A program made the position numbers and the translations under genes. Below are positions 17,356-25,855 of a DNA stretch of 64,000 nt, piece by piece (positions within the stretch are counted from its first letter, which is position 1; each line of letters begins with the position of its first letter). Source of the DNA: Salegentibacter sp. 24. GTDB lineage: Bacteria; Bacteroidota; Bacteroidia; Flavobacteriales; Flavobacteriaceae. The notes under the pieces are model-generated. The model was not told the origin of the DNA and ran no database searches. It saw only the letters and a list, made by a program, of their open reading frames with translations. The DNA is taken from positions 159,273 to 223,272 of the forward strand of contig NZ_SNWE01000004.1 in assembly GCF_004362395.1 (NCBI RefSeq), in the 5' to 3' direction.

Positions 17356-18035
17356 TGAAAAATATAGTCATAACAGGAACAAGTCGGGGAATTGGTTATG
17401 AAATGGTGAAGATTTTTGCCGAAAAAGGACATAGAGTTTTGGCGCTTTCTCGAAATGATCAACCTGTTTCTCAATTGAATTTAGAGCATGTAAAAACAAT
17501 TTCCTGCGATTTGTCAAAAGAGTCGGATCTACAAAAAGTTTCCGTTTTTATTTCAAAACAATGGAAACAGGTAGATGTTTTAATAAACAACGCGGGGGCC
17601 TTAATCAATAAGCCTTTTGAAGAAATTTCAGCAAATGAATTCCATCAAATTTATAGCACTAATGTATTTGGGGTAATTGGATTAACTCAAAAATTGTTGC
17701 CTTTTATGCAACAGACCTCACATGTGGTAAATATTAGTACGATGGGAGGGGTTCAGGGTAGTGTAAAATTCCCTGGGCTTTCGGCTTATAGTTCCAGTAA
17801 AGCTGCAGTGATTACTTTGACCGAACTTTTGGCTGAAGAGTATAAGGAAAAAGGCCCTTCATTTAATGTTTTGGCACTGGGTGCTGTACAGACTGAAATG
17901 CTGGAAGAAGCATTTCCAGGTTTAAAAGTACCACTTTCTGCAAAAGATATGGCGGAATATATAGCAAGCTTTAGTCTGACAGGGCATAAATTTTATAATG
18001 GTAAATTGTTGCAGGTATCTAATAGTACGCCATAG
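17355..18035 (+). CDS. Short-chain dehydrogenase/reductase
   Basis: 226 residues, cytosolic. NAD(P)-binding GTSRGIGYEM motif, NNAG at about 78, and the catalytic Ser-Tyr-Lys seen as NISTMGG...SAYSSSKAA. ATG 17355 is preferred over the preceding TTG and overlaps the peptidase stop in an ATGA arrangement. The substrate is not recognisable. The chain is short for the family and lacks a C-terminal substrate lid. It stands in a run with the peptidase upstream and a SprT-like gene 3 bp downstream, so all are probably one operon with manC. Confidence 0.85.
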   Translation: MKNIVITGTSRGIGYEMVKIFAEKGHRVLALSRNDQPVSQLNLEHVKTISCDLSKESDLQKVSVFISKQWKQVDVLINNAGALINKPFEEISANEFHQIYSTNVFGVIGLTQKLLPFMQQTSHVVNISTMGGVQGSVKFPGLSAYSSSKAAVITLTELLAEEYKEKGPSFNVLALGAVQTEMLEEAFPGLKVPLSAKDMAEYIASFSLTGHKFYNGKLLQVSNSTP

Positions 18036-18038
18036 CTA

Positions 18039-18638
18039 ATGAGAGAAATTCTTGATAGATATATTCCTGAACGAGCGGTTCCTACTGTTTTTGAAATGAT
18101 AAGGACTAATAACGTGCATTTAAAAATTGTGAACGAGCGCAAAACCAGGCACGGGGATTACCGAAGGATGCCTAATGGTGCCCAACAGATTACCGTGAAT
18201 GCTAATTTAAATAAATACCGTTTTTTAATTACTTTGGTTCATGAAATCGCTCATTTACTGGCTTTTGAAAAATTTGGAAGACAAATAAAACCTCATGGTC
18301 AGGAATGGAAGTTTACTTTCAGGGAACTCATGTTGCCTTTTATACGACCGGAGATTTTTCCTGCAGTATTACTTCCAGTGATTGCGCAGCATTTTAGAAA
18401 CCCCAAAGCCAGTAGTGATACTGATGCAAAATTATCGGTTGCCCTTAAAAGTTTTGATCCTGAAAATGATAAAAATTATATTTTTGAAATTCCTCTTGGA
18501 GGAACCTTTAGAATTTATAATGGTAAAACATTTAAAAAAGGAGAGAGAAGAATAAAACGCTACGAATGTCTTGAATTGGATACGGGTAAGGTTTATTTAT
18601 TTCAACCCAATGCGGAAGTAGAATTACTTAAAAATTAA
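18039..18638 (+). CDS. SprT-like zinc metallopeptidase domain protein
   Basis: 199 residues. The zincin motif HEIAHLLAFEKFG near residue 68, with a third ligand in PHGQEWK, identifies the SprT/Spartan-like fold. No signal peptide, so the protein is cytosolic. The C-terminal 60 residues contain FRIYNGKTFKKGERRIKRYECLE, a small beta domain resembling the SprT zinc-ribbon position but without the Cys pairs. The role in bacteria is not established; eukaryotic Spartan cleaves DNA-protein crosslinks. It starts 3 bp after the SDR and ends 10 bp before manC. Confidence 0.82.
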   Translation: MREILDRYIPERAVPTVFEMIRTNNVHLKIVNERKTRHGDYRRMPNGAQQITVNANLNKYRFLITLVHEIAHLLAFEKFGRQIKPHGQEWKFTFRELMLPFIRPEIFPAVLLPVIAQHFRNPKASSDTDAKLSVALKSFDPENDKNYIFEIPLGGTFRIYNGKTFKKGERRIKRYECLELDTGKVYLFQPNAEVELLKN

Positions 18639-18648
18639 TTCCTTTTTT

Positions 18649-19731
18649 ATGAAGAATACAAATCATTATGCAATACTGATGGCTGGTGGAATTGGTTCCA
18701 GGTTTTGGCCAGTGAGCACCACGCAGTATCCAAAGCAATTTCAGGATATTCTTGGGGCCGGGTCAACACTGATCCAAACTACTTTCCATCGCTTGACCAA
18801 GTTGATGCCGACGGAAAACATTATAATTCTCACCCATAAAGATTATAAGGAGCTCGTGAAAGAACAACTTCCGCAAGTAGAGGATAAGCAAATTGTTCTT
18901 GAGCCCGAAATGCGTAATACAGCGCCCAGTATCTTACTTGGCGCCTTAAAAATCAAGAAAAAGAATAAAGATGCGTTAATTCTTGTCGCTCCTAGTGATC
19001 ACTGGATTCAGGGAGATCTTGATTTTCAGGAAAATATTGAAGAAGCTTTTACTATTGTGGCAGCAGAGGACAAATTAATAACCCTGGGCATAGAACCTAC
19101 TTTTCCCAATACAGGATATGGTTATATCAAGTATAAAAAAGAAAAGGGAGCGGGGGCGAAGCCCGTCTTGAAATTCACGGAAAAACCTTCCTTTAAAAAG
19201 GCAGAGACTTTTCTGGAAGAAGGGAATTATCTTTGGAATGCTGGAATTTTTATTTGGAGTGCGAATTTCATTCTGGAAAGCTTTAAGAAGTATCATCCGG
19301 AAACTTTCAGACTTTTTGAAAGGGGAAATGATTTTTATAACACGGCAAGGGAGCAGGCATTTTTGGATGAAAATTATCATAAAACACAGAATGTTTCTAT
19401 AGATTATGCCATTTTGGAAAAGTCTGATAGCGTTTACGTGATTCCTGCTAAATTTAAATGGAATGATTTAGGAACCTGGAAATCCCTGGAAGATGAATTA
19501 CCCCAGGATGAACAGCAGAATACCATGGTCAACGGCCGGTTGATGCCGGTTAATGCAACTGGTAATATCATTAAAACCCAGAATAACAAAGCTGTGATTT
19601 TAGATGGCTTAAACGATTTTATCGTGGTAGACAATGATAAGGTGTTGCTAATTACCCCAAAGGATAAAATACAAGAGATAAAGGCGCTTCGCGAAAAAGC
19701 AATTGAAGAATTTGGAGAAGATTTAGGCTAA
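18649..19731 (+). CDS. manC: Mannose-1-phosphate guanylyltransferase
   Basis: 360 residues. Converts mannose-1-phosphate and GTP to GDP-mannose, a precursor of mannose, fucose and related surface sugars. Nucleotidyltransferase motif MAGGIGSRFWPVS at the N-terminus, YPKQFQDILG, FTEKPSFKKAE with the sugar-phosphate Lys, and NAGIFIWS are present. The length fits the single-function enzyme without a fused phosphomannose isomerase domain. Only 5 bp separate it from the DUF389 gene. No other GDP-sugar genes lie nearby. Confidence 0.93.
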   Translation: MKNTNHYAILMAGGIGSRFWPVSTTQYPKQFQDILGAGSTLIQTTFHRLTKLMPTENIIILTHKDYKELVKEQLPQVEDKQIVLEPEMRNTAPSILLGALKIKKKNKDALILVAPSDHWIQGDLDFQENIEEAFTIVAAEDKLITLGIEPTFPNTGYGYIKYKKEKGAGAKPVLKFTEKPSFKKAETFLEEGNYLWNAGIFIWSANFILESFKKYHPETFRLFERGNDFYNTAREQAFLDENYHKTQNVSIDYAILEKSDSVYVIPAKFKWNDLGTWKSLEDELPQDEQQNTMVNGRLMPVNATGNIIKTQNNKAVILDGLNDFIVVDNDKVLLITPKDKIQEIKALREKAIEEFGEDLG

Positions 19732-19736
19732 ACTGT

Positions 19737-21179
19737 ATGGATAGTAATCAGAATCCTGGGACGAATCAATCCCTGAAAACGCAGGATAAACAAGAAGCTA
19801 TAGGCGCCAACGCACAGGGAATTTGGGAAAGTATAAAAGCACTGGTGAAAGAGCTTTTGGAAATCCGGCACGATACCGACAGGGAGTCTACAGTAGAAGC
19901 AGTGAAGAAAGATATTTCCTTTAAAGGACACAATGCGTGGATTCTTATTTTTTCAATTTTCGTAGCTTCTATTGGGCTTAATGTGAGTAGTACGGCCGTT
20001 GTGATCGGAGCAATGCTAATCTCGCCCTTAATGGGGCCTATTGTAGGCGTGGGAATGTCCGTTGCCATAAATGATGTACTTACCCTTAGAAAATCGTTTA
20101 TAAACCTCGGTTTGATGGTAGGTCTAAGCGTACTTACCGCTTATATTTATTTTCTAATCTCACCGGTAAAAGAAGAAACTCCAGAACTTATTGCCAGGAC
20201 TTATCCCACGATTTTGGATGTTTTAGTAGCTATTTTTGGTGGTTTGGCTCTTATTGTGGCTAAAACGAAGAAGGGAACCATAGCCAGTGTCATTCTTGGG
20301 GTTGCCATTGCCACCGCTCTTATGCCACCATTATGTACGGTAGGGTACGGTCTGGCCATTGGAAACTGGTCCTATGCAGGTGGTGCCTTATATCTTTTTT
20401 CCATTAATGCTGTATTTATTGCACTTTCTACATTTGTAGTCACCAAAGTGCTCGGTTTTCCCCTGGTGAAATATGTGAACAGTAAAAAGCGTCGAAGGAC
20501 CGCTCAAATAGCCTCCACCATAGCGGTAATTGTAATGATCCCCAGTGTGATTTTATTTGTTTTCCTGCTCCAGGAACAATTATTTGAATCCAAAGCCAAG
20601 GAGTTTATATCTGATGTAATGAGATACGAAGGGACGGAGACTATAAAATCTTCATACGACTATAACGAAAAAAGTATCGAAGTTTATTTAATAGGAAACC
20701 GTGTACCACAAGCTATAATTTCAAACTGGCAACAGCAACTGAATGAATTTGAAGCCTTAAAGGAATCGGAATTAATTATACACCAGGGAGCAGATCCCAG
20801 CGGGACATTGGATCAGCTTTCCACCCAGGTTAGAAGTGGTATCCTTGAAGATCTTTATATGAAGAATCAGGAACTTATTGAGGATAAGGATGAAAAAATA
20901 GCACTATTAGAAAATGAAATTTCGAAATATCGTGGCCAGGGTTTTTCATTCTTGGATTTAAGTCAGGAAGCGAAAATCAACTATGAGGGTATAGAGGAGT
21001 TAGGCTATTCAAACCTTATTACCACGAACTTTTCAAAAACAGATACCATTCCCACCTTTACCGTTGGTTGGAAAAATAATTTAAAAACCAGCCAGATTGC
21101 TGAGCAAAAGCAGCGTTTTGAACGATGGCTAAAAGTTCGATTAAAGCTGGATACCCTCCAGGTGCGATCCGTTAATTAA
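19737..21179 (+). CDS. DUF389 (TIGR00341-type) membrane protein
   Basis: 480 residues with six to seven predicted membrane helices between about 60 and 285. The signature 'SSTAVVIGAMLISPLMGPIVGVGMS' region defines DUF389. A roughly 190-residue soluble C-terminal part follows, with a helical stretch at about 370-395 (LYMKNQELIEDKDEKIALL). The function of the family is unknown. It follows manC directly and probably shares its transcript. Its 3' end overlaps the convergent ABC ATPase gene by 4 bp. Confidence 0.85.
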   Translation: MDSNQNPGTNQSLKTQDKQEAIGANAQGIWESIKALVKELLEIRHDTDRESTVEAVKKDISFKGHNAWILIFSIFVASIGLNVSSTAVVIGAMLISPLMGPIVGVGMSVAINDVLTLRKSFINLGLMVGLSVLTAYIYFLISPVKEETPELIARTYPTILDVLVAIFGGLALIVAKTKKGTIASVILGVAIATALMPPLCTVGYGLAIGNWSYAGGALYLFSINAVFIALSTFVVTKVLGFPLVKYVNSKKRRRTAQIASTIAVIVMIPSVILFVFLLQEQLFESKAKEFISDVMRYEGTETIKSSYDYNEKSIEVYLIGNRVPQAIISNWQQQLNEFEALKESELIIHQGADPSGTLDQLSTQVRSGILEDLYMKNQELIEDKDEKIALLENEISKYRGQGFSFLDLSQEAKINYEGIEELGYSNLITTNFSKTDTIPTFTVGWKNNLKTSQIAEQKQRFERWLKVRLKLDTLQVRSVN

Positions 21180-21940
21180 AGTTCTTTTTGTTGGGCTTCT
21201 CTTACTTTTTGGAACAGGTTTGAGGAGTATACAAAATCGGTTACGGCTTCATCATCGGTTTGGAAAATTTGTGATTTATCTCCTTTCCATACTAAAACGC
21301 CGTCTTTTAAGAAGGCGATTTTTTCTCCAATTTCCAGAACAGAGTTCATATCGTGGGTAATAATTATTGTGGTGATATCATATTCGTGAGTGATTTCCTG
21401 AATCAGATTATCTATTACCGTCGCTGTTTTAGGATCCAGTCCAGAGTTGGGTTCGTCACAAAAAAGGTATTTTGGCCGGTTTACTATCGCACGTGCTATA
21501 GAAACCCTTTTTTGCATTCCCCCACTAATCTCTGAAGGCATTTTTTTCTCCGAACCATCAAGATTGACACGTTTTAGAACCTCTTTTACGCGTTCCAGGT
21601 TTTCCTTTTTCTTCTTTTTGGTAAACATCCTTAAGGGGAATAGAACATTCTCTTCCACGGTCATGGAGTCAAAAAGTGCACCGCCCTGAAAAACCATTCC
21701 TATTTGTTTGCTAAGATCTTTTTTTTCATCTTCAGTAAATTCCGTATATGGTTTCCCATCATACTTTATTACTCCTTTCTCCGGAGTGAATAGCCCCAGT
21801 AAACATTTTAAAAGCACACTTTTTCCGGAGCCGGATTGCCCGATAATGAGGTTGGTTTTACTTTTTTCGAAAGTAAAATCGATTCCCTTTAAGACCTCCT
21901 CACCATCAAATGCTTTATGTAAATTTTCTACTTCTATCAT
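21176..21940 (-). CDS. ABC transporter ATP-binding protein, MlaF-type
   Basis: 254 residues. Walker A GQSGSGKS, Q-loop VFQGGALFDSM, signature SGGMQKR, Walker B YLFCDEPNSGLDP and switch His in ITHDMNS are all present. The GALFDS phrase after the Q-loop is typical of MlaF-like ATPases that power retrograde or anterograde phospholipid traffic between membranes. It overlaps the stop of the MlaE-type permease by one base, so the pair is cotranslated. MlaD-like substrate-binding and periplasmic partners are not adjacent. Confidence 0.9.
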   Translation of the reverse strand: MIEVENLHKAFDGEEVLKGIDFTFEKSKTNLIIGQSGSGKSVLLKCLLGLFTPEKGVIKYDGKPYTEFTEDEKKDLSKQIGMVFQGGALFDSMTVEENVLFPLRMFTKKKKKENLERVKEVLKRVNLDGSEKKMPSEISGGMQKRVSIARAIVNRPKYLFCDEPNSGLDPKTATVIDNLIQEITHEYDITTIIITHDMNSVLEIGEKIAFLKDGVLVWKGDKSQIFQTDDEAVTDFVYSSNLFQKVREAQQKEL

Positions 21941-22677
21941 TAACTTAGTAATAATTGGGTTACTGCGTAATTTGTAATAATAATAACCACGCTGGTCCAG
22001 ACAAAAGATGTGGTACTGGCCTGACCAACTTCCAGGGCGCCGCCTTTCATATAATACCCGTGATAAGCCGGAACGGTTGCCAGGATAAAAGCAAATAAAA
22101 ATGTCTTAATAAAAGCATATACGAGATGAAAGGGAATGAAATCCTCCTGAAGGCCCTGTACAAAAATATCGGGAGGTACAAAACCGCCCATAACTGCCGC
22201 TGTATAAGCGCCAAGAATCCCCAGAAACATAGAAATCGCAATCACGAACGGGTAGAATAACATCGCTATGATTTTGGGAAAAATCAGGTAATTGAGAGAA
22301 TTTATTCCCATGACCTCAAGAGCATCAATTTGTTCCGTTACGTTCATAGAGCCTATACTAGAGGTGATATAAGACCCAACTTTCCCTGCCATGATAATGG
22401 AGATAAAGGTAGGTGCGAATTCCAGAATTATAGATTGCCTTGCAGCATATGCCACCAGCGATTTGGGAATTAGCGGGTTATTTAAGTTAAGGGCAGTTTG
22501 TAAAGCCACTACGGCTCCAATAAAAAAGGATAAAAAAGACACAATTCCCATGGAGCCAATGATCAGGTCATCTAATTCTTTAAGGATTAAGCCCCTTAAA
22601 ACCGATCCTTTCGTCATTCTGTGAAAGGTCCCCTTCAGCATTAAAAAATATTCCCCAATGGAGTGTAGATAGTTCAT
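21940..22677 (-). CDS. MlaE-family phospholipid ABC permease
   Basis: 245 residues with about five membrane helices. Family text includes GMVSFLSFFIGAVVALQTALNL-like helix 1, ARQSIILEFAPTFISIIMAGKVGS, EQIDALEVMGINSLNYL (the coupling helix signature EQIDAL) and the closing SVVIIITNYAVTQLLL. It is the inner-membrane subunit of an Mla-type lipid transport system, partner of the ATPase encoded immediately after it. The pair is divergent from pafA, with 117 bp between starts. Confidence 0.9.
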   Translation of the reverse strand: MNYLHSIGEYFLMLKGTFHRMTKGSVLRGLILKELDDLIIGSMGIVSFLSFFIGAVVALQTALNLNNPLIPKSLVAYAARQSIILEFAPTFISIIMAGKVGSYITSSIGSMNVTEQIDALEVMGINSLNYLIFPKIIAMLFYPFVIAISMFLGILGAYTAAVMGGFVPPDIFVQGLQEDFIPFHLVYAFIKTFLFAFILATVPAYHGYYMKGGALEVGQASTTSFVWTSVVIIITNYAVTQLLLS

Positions 22678-22761
22678 TAAGCAATTTTTGTAAAGCTAAA
22701 ATACTAAAAAATTACTCCAAAGTATTTAACGTAGAATTAATCTTTAGCCTAATAAGTTTAG

Positions 22762-22769
22762 TAATTTTG
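22762..22769 (+). promoter_or_regulatory. -7 element of pafA promoter
   Basis: TAATTTTG is an exact TAnnTTTG match, 25 bp before the pafA ATG. No clear -33 TTG upstream. Confidence 0.5.
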
Positions 22770-22794
22770 AACTACTTCTATAAAACATAATATA

Positions 22795-24450
22795 ATGAAG
22801 AGAATTGCATTTTTATTTTTGACCGGATTATTGACTTTTCAGGGATTTTCTCAGGAAGAGGTACAGGATAAACCAAAACTCGTTGTTGGAATTGTGGTGG
22901 ATCAGATGCGTTACGATTACCTAACGCGATTCTGGGACCGGTTCGGGGAAAACGGATTTAAGAAACTGGTAAATGAAGGTTTTAATTTCAAAAACAATCA
23001 TTTCAATTATGTGCCTACTTATACCGGCCCGGGCCACGCTTCTGTTTATACTGGAACCAGCCCGATGAACCATGGAATTATCGGGAATGGCTGGTACAAC
23101 AAATTTATACATGAATCGGTTTATTGTGTGGGAGATGCGTCTGTTAATCCGGTGGGAACCCGGGATGATGCAGGGCAAATGTCACCACACCGACTGAAAA
23201 CTACCACTTTTGCCGATGAAAACCGCTTACATACTCAAATGAGGGGTAAGACCATTGGGGTTGCCCTGAAGGACCGTGGATCCATTCTTCCTGCTGGTCA
23301 CACCGCAAATGCGGCTTACTGGTTTCATGGCGGAGATGAAGGAAAGTGGATAAGCAGTTCTTTTTATATGGAGGATTTACCACAGTGGGTAAAGGATTTT
23401 AATGATTCAGATAAAGTTGAAGCTTATTTAAAGACATGGAATACTTTATATGATATTAATACTTATCATGAAAGTGGGAGCGACCTTAATGAGTTTGAAG
23501 GGGGCTACAGGGGCAAGGAGACCGCCACCTTCCCTTACGATCTGACCAAACTGGGTGATACTGATCGTAAATATGAAATTCTAAAATCCAGCGCCTACGG
23601 TAATGATATCACGACAGATTTTGCTCTTGCTGCTATTGATGCGGAAGATTTAGGAAGGGATGACATTACGGATGTGCTCACATTAAGTTATTCCAGTACG
23701 GATTATATTGGACATAATTTTGGCGTTAACTCAAAAGAAGTACAGGATGCTTATTTAAGGTTGGACCAGAATATAGCAGAGGTATTAAAACAATTGGATG
23801 AGAAGGTGGGCAAAGGAAACTATACCGTATTCCTAACTGCAGATCACGGAGGGGTAGATGTGCCGGCCTATTTGAAATCGGTAAATATTCCGGCTGGTTA
23901 TTTTGAATCTGATGAATTTACAAAAGCCTTAAAAGAATTTACGCTTAAGGAATTTGAGGTGGAAAACCTTATAGAAAGTGTTTACAATAGCCAGGTTTTC
24001 TTTAATTATGAAGTTATGGAGCAAACGGGAATCAATTTTTCGGAATTGCAGTCAAAAGTGGCTCATTATATCCTTCAGCTGGATCAAATAGACAAAGTCT
24101 TTACCAGGGACCAACTTAGTAGCGGCAGTTTTGTTACTGGAGCAGGATCTGCTATTCAAAATGGATTTAATCAAAAAAGGAGTGGCGATGTAGTTTATGT
24201 TTTAGACCCTGCAACCATTGTTTATTCTAAAACCGGTTCGACTCACGGCAGCGGATTGATGTATGATACCCATGCCCCTTTGATTTTTTACGGAAATGGG
24301 GTAAAACACGGGAGCACAACAAAGCGAACAGAGATCATTGATATAGCGCCAACAGTTTCGGCTATTTTGGGAATTTCTTTTCCAAACGGAACAACCGGAA
24401 CACCATTGCATATGCTACTGGAAAAAGGAGAGTCGGAAATATCAGAATAG
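22795..24450 (+). CDS. pafA: Periplasmic alkaline phosphatase, PafA-type
   Basis: 551 residues with a Sec signal peptide ending near GFSQEE. PafA is a phosphate-insensitive, calcium/zinc-type phosphomonoesterase widespread in Bacteroidota. The nucleophile Thr in YTGPGHASVYTGT, the Asn in IIGNGWYN, the Lys and Arg of ALKDRGSILPAG (K162/R164 equivalents in the Elizabethkingia enzyme) and metal ligands in VDQMRYDY, TDYIGHNFG, TADHGGVDVP and GSTHGSG are all seen. It should release phosphate from organic esters in the periplasm. The 3' end overlaps the convergent glycosyltransferase gene by 9 bp. Confidence 0.92.
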   Translation: MKRIAFLFLTGLLTFQGFSQEEVQDKPKLVVGIVVDQMRYDYLTRFWDRFGENGFKKLVNEGFNFKNNHFNYVPTYTGPGHASVYTGTSPMNHGIIGNGWYNKFIHESVYCVGDASVNPVGTRDDAGQMSPHRLKTTTFADENRLHTQMRGKTIGVALKDRGSILPAGHTANAAYWFHGGDEGKWISSSFYMEDLPQWVKDFNDSDKVEAYLKTWNTLYDINTYHESGSDLNEFEGGYRGKETATFPYDLTKLGDTDRKYEILKSSAYGNDITTDFALAAIDAEDLGRDDITDVLTLSYSSTDYIGHNFGVNSKEVQDAYLRLDQNIAEVLKQLDEKVGKGNYTVFLTADHGGVDVPAYLKSVNIPAGYFESDEFTKALKEFTLKEFEVENLIESVYNSQVFFNYEVMEQTGINFSELQSKVAHYILQLDQIDKVFTRDQLSSGSFVTGAGSAIQNGFNQKRSGDVVYVLDPATIVYSKTGSTHGSGLMYDTHAPLIFYGNGVKHGSTTKRTEIIDIAPTVSAILGISFPNGTTGTPLHMLLEKGESEISE

Positions 24451-25290
24451 TTTTTCCTGCATTTTTTTCCAACGTAAATTCCTGATAAAACGACCTTGTT
24501 CTTTATTAACAAGATAAGGTCGTTTTTCATTTTTAGCCCTTAAGAAACCCACGATACACTCCCGAAATATGCCTAAATTTTTCTTTTTAAAAGCAAGTTT
24601 GGCTGATGCGATTACCGATATTACAAAACCATATCTCAAACTGTAAAAGGCTGCGCCCTGTTTGTACTTCGAAGTTTTATTGTAGTTTTTTCCGGTGGGT
24701 TTAAGGTGTTTTACCCTTAGACTTTTATCGGTTTTTATTTCCCAGCCATGGTACTGGGCGAGCAATTCATCAACGGTATCCCATCCCATAGCCGGTTTGA
24801 GCCCGCCAATATCGTTATAACAAGCTTTCCGGTAGGCCTTTAAAGCACCACGAATATGATCTTTCCCGGTTAGGTCTTCTAAAACCCATGCTCCATTTTG
24901 TTGTATTTCACAAAATCCGCCAGCCATTCCAATTTTTGGATTTTGTTTAAAATGCATCATAATTTTCTCTAAATAATTTGTCGAAAAAATTAAATCCCCA
25001 TCAAATTTACAGATGATATCAAAAGAAGAATCCAGCTTTGCCATACCCTGGTTATAGGCATTTATAACCTTGCTTCCGGGTAAATGAATTGCCCTGGATT
25101 TATTTTTTACAAGGGAAATTTGAGAATATTTAGCTGCAAAATTCTGGACGATCACTGGGGTGGCATCAGTGGAACCATCATCTACCACTACAATCCTTTC
25201 AGCTGGATAACTTTGGTTTAGTAAAGACTGGAGGGTGTCACCAATAAAATCAGCTTCGTTATAAACAGGGATGATAATATTGATTTTCAA
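24442..25290 (-). CDS. Family 2 glycosyltransferase
   Basis: 282 residues. GT-A fold N-terminus IIIPVYNEADFIGDTLQSLL, VVDDGSTDATP, and the metal-binding DGD in ICKFDGDLIF. No transmembrane helix is evident except a possible hydrophobic patch near YGFVISVIASAKLAF. Acceptor and donor cannot be told. It is the last gene of a three-gene minus-strand unit (KAS III, methyltransferase, this). The 44-bp gap to the methyltransferase suggests one transcript. An inverted repeat that would terminate pafA lies within its 3' coding part. Confidence 0.87.
   Translation of the reverse strand: MKINIIIPVYNEADFIGDTLQSLLNQSYPAERIVVVDDGSTDATPVIVQNFAAKYSQISLVKNKSRAIHLPGSKVINAYNQGMAKLDSSFDIICKFDGDLIFSTNYLEKIMMHFKQNPKIGMAGGFCEIQQNGAWVLEDLTGKDHIRGALKAYRKACYNDIGGLKPAMGWDTVDELLAQYHGWEIKTDKSLRVKHLKPTGKNYNKTSKYKQGAAFYSLRYGFVISVIASAKLAFKKKNLGIFRECIVGFLRAKNEKRPYLVNKEQGRFIRNLRWKKMQEKLF
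24487..24527 (+). terminator. Probable pafA terminator inside the convergent gene
   Basis: Arms AAAACGACCTT (24487-24497) and AAGGTCGTTTT (24516-24526) are perfect 11-bp complements followed by T and C. The hairpin lies 36 bp past the pafA stop, within the coding sequence of the glycosyltransferase. Confidence 0.6.
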
Positions 25291-25333
25291 TGGCCGTAAT
25301 TTAAGTGTTGCTGCCGGTTAAAGATAAATTCCT

Positions 25334-25855
25334 CTAGATTCTTTCTGCATAGACCGCGTAATACCTAGGGGTGAACTGTCTCAAAATCGGTCTGATCCCC
25401 AGCTTGTTTACCGGGTTGGTCCATTTTTTTCTGCTCGTAATTTTCCAGCCTGCTTTTTCTAAAAGCCAATCGAATTGCCAGTCTTCAAATTCGTGATAAT
25501 GCCTATCGCGCAGATCAGTTTTACTTCGATAAGCAGCGGAAAACCATAATTTAAGCGGGACTGTCGCTACTAGTTTTTTAGCTTTAATTTTTGCTAAAAC
25601 ATTGTAGGGAGCAACCAGGTGTTCAAAAATTTCGAAGGCAGTAACTACCTGATATTCTGAATTCTCTACAGCTTCAGTATTGAGGTCTAAGTCTTCCCCT
25701 TGGGTATTTTGCACCTGATAATTATGAGTTTCCATAATTTCCGAAAAAGGATTTCTAACTCCTAAATCAAGAATTTTGGCGGGCGCCGGCACATTGGACT
25801 CTAAAAAATCTAAAGTTTCTTTATAACGTTTATTAGGAAAACTATTCTCGTACAT
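25334..25855 (-). CDS. Class I SAM-dependent methyltransferase-like protein
   Basis: 173 residues. The segment AKILDLGVRNPFSE is a SAM-binding motif I variant: the usual Gly-rich loop is replaced by GVRNPF. VVTAFEIFEHLVAPYNVL matches the post-motif 'EvfEHl' of small-molecule methyltransferases. The C-terminal half is rich in aromatic and basic residues. Function unknown. Its start codon follows the KAS III stop with no spacer, so the two are cotranslated. Confidence 0.75.
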   Translation of the reverse strand: MYENSFPNKRYKETLDFLESNVPAPAKILDLGVRNPFSEIMETHNYQVQNTQGEDLDLNTEAVENSEYQVVTAFEIFEHLVAPYNVLAKIKAKKLVATVPLKLWFSAAYRSKTDLRDRHYHEFEDWQFDWLLEKAGWKITSRKKWTNPVNKLGIRPILRQFTPRYYAVYAERI

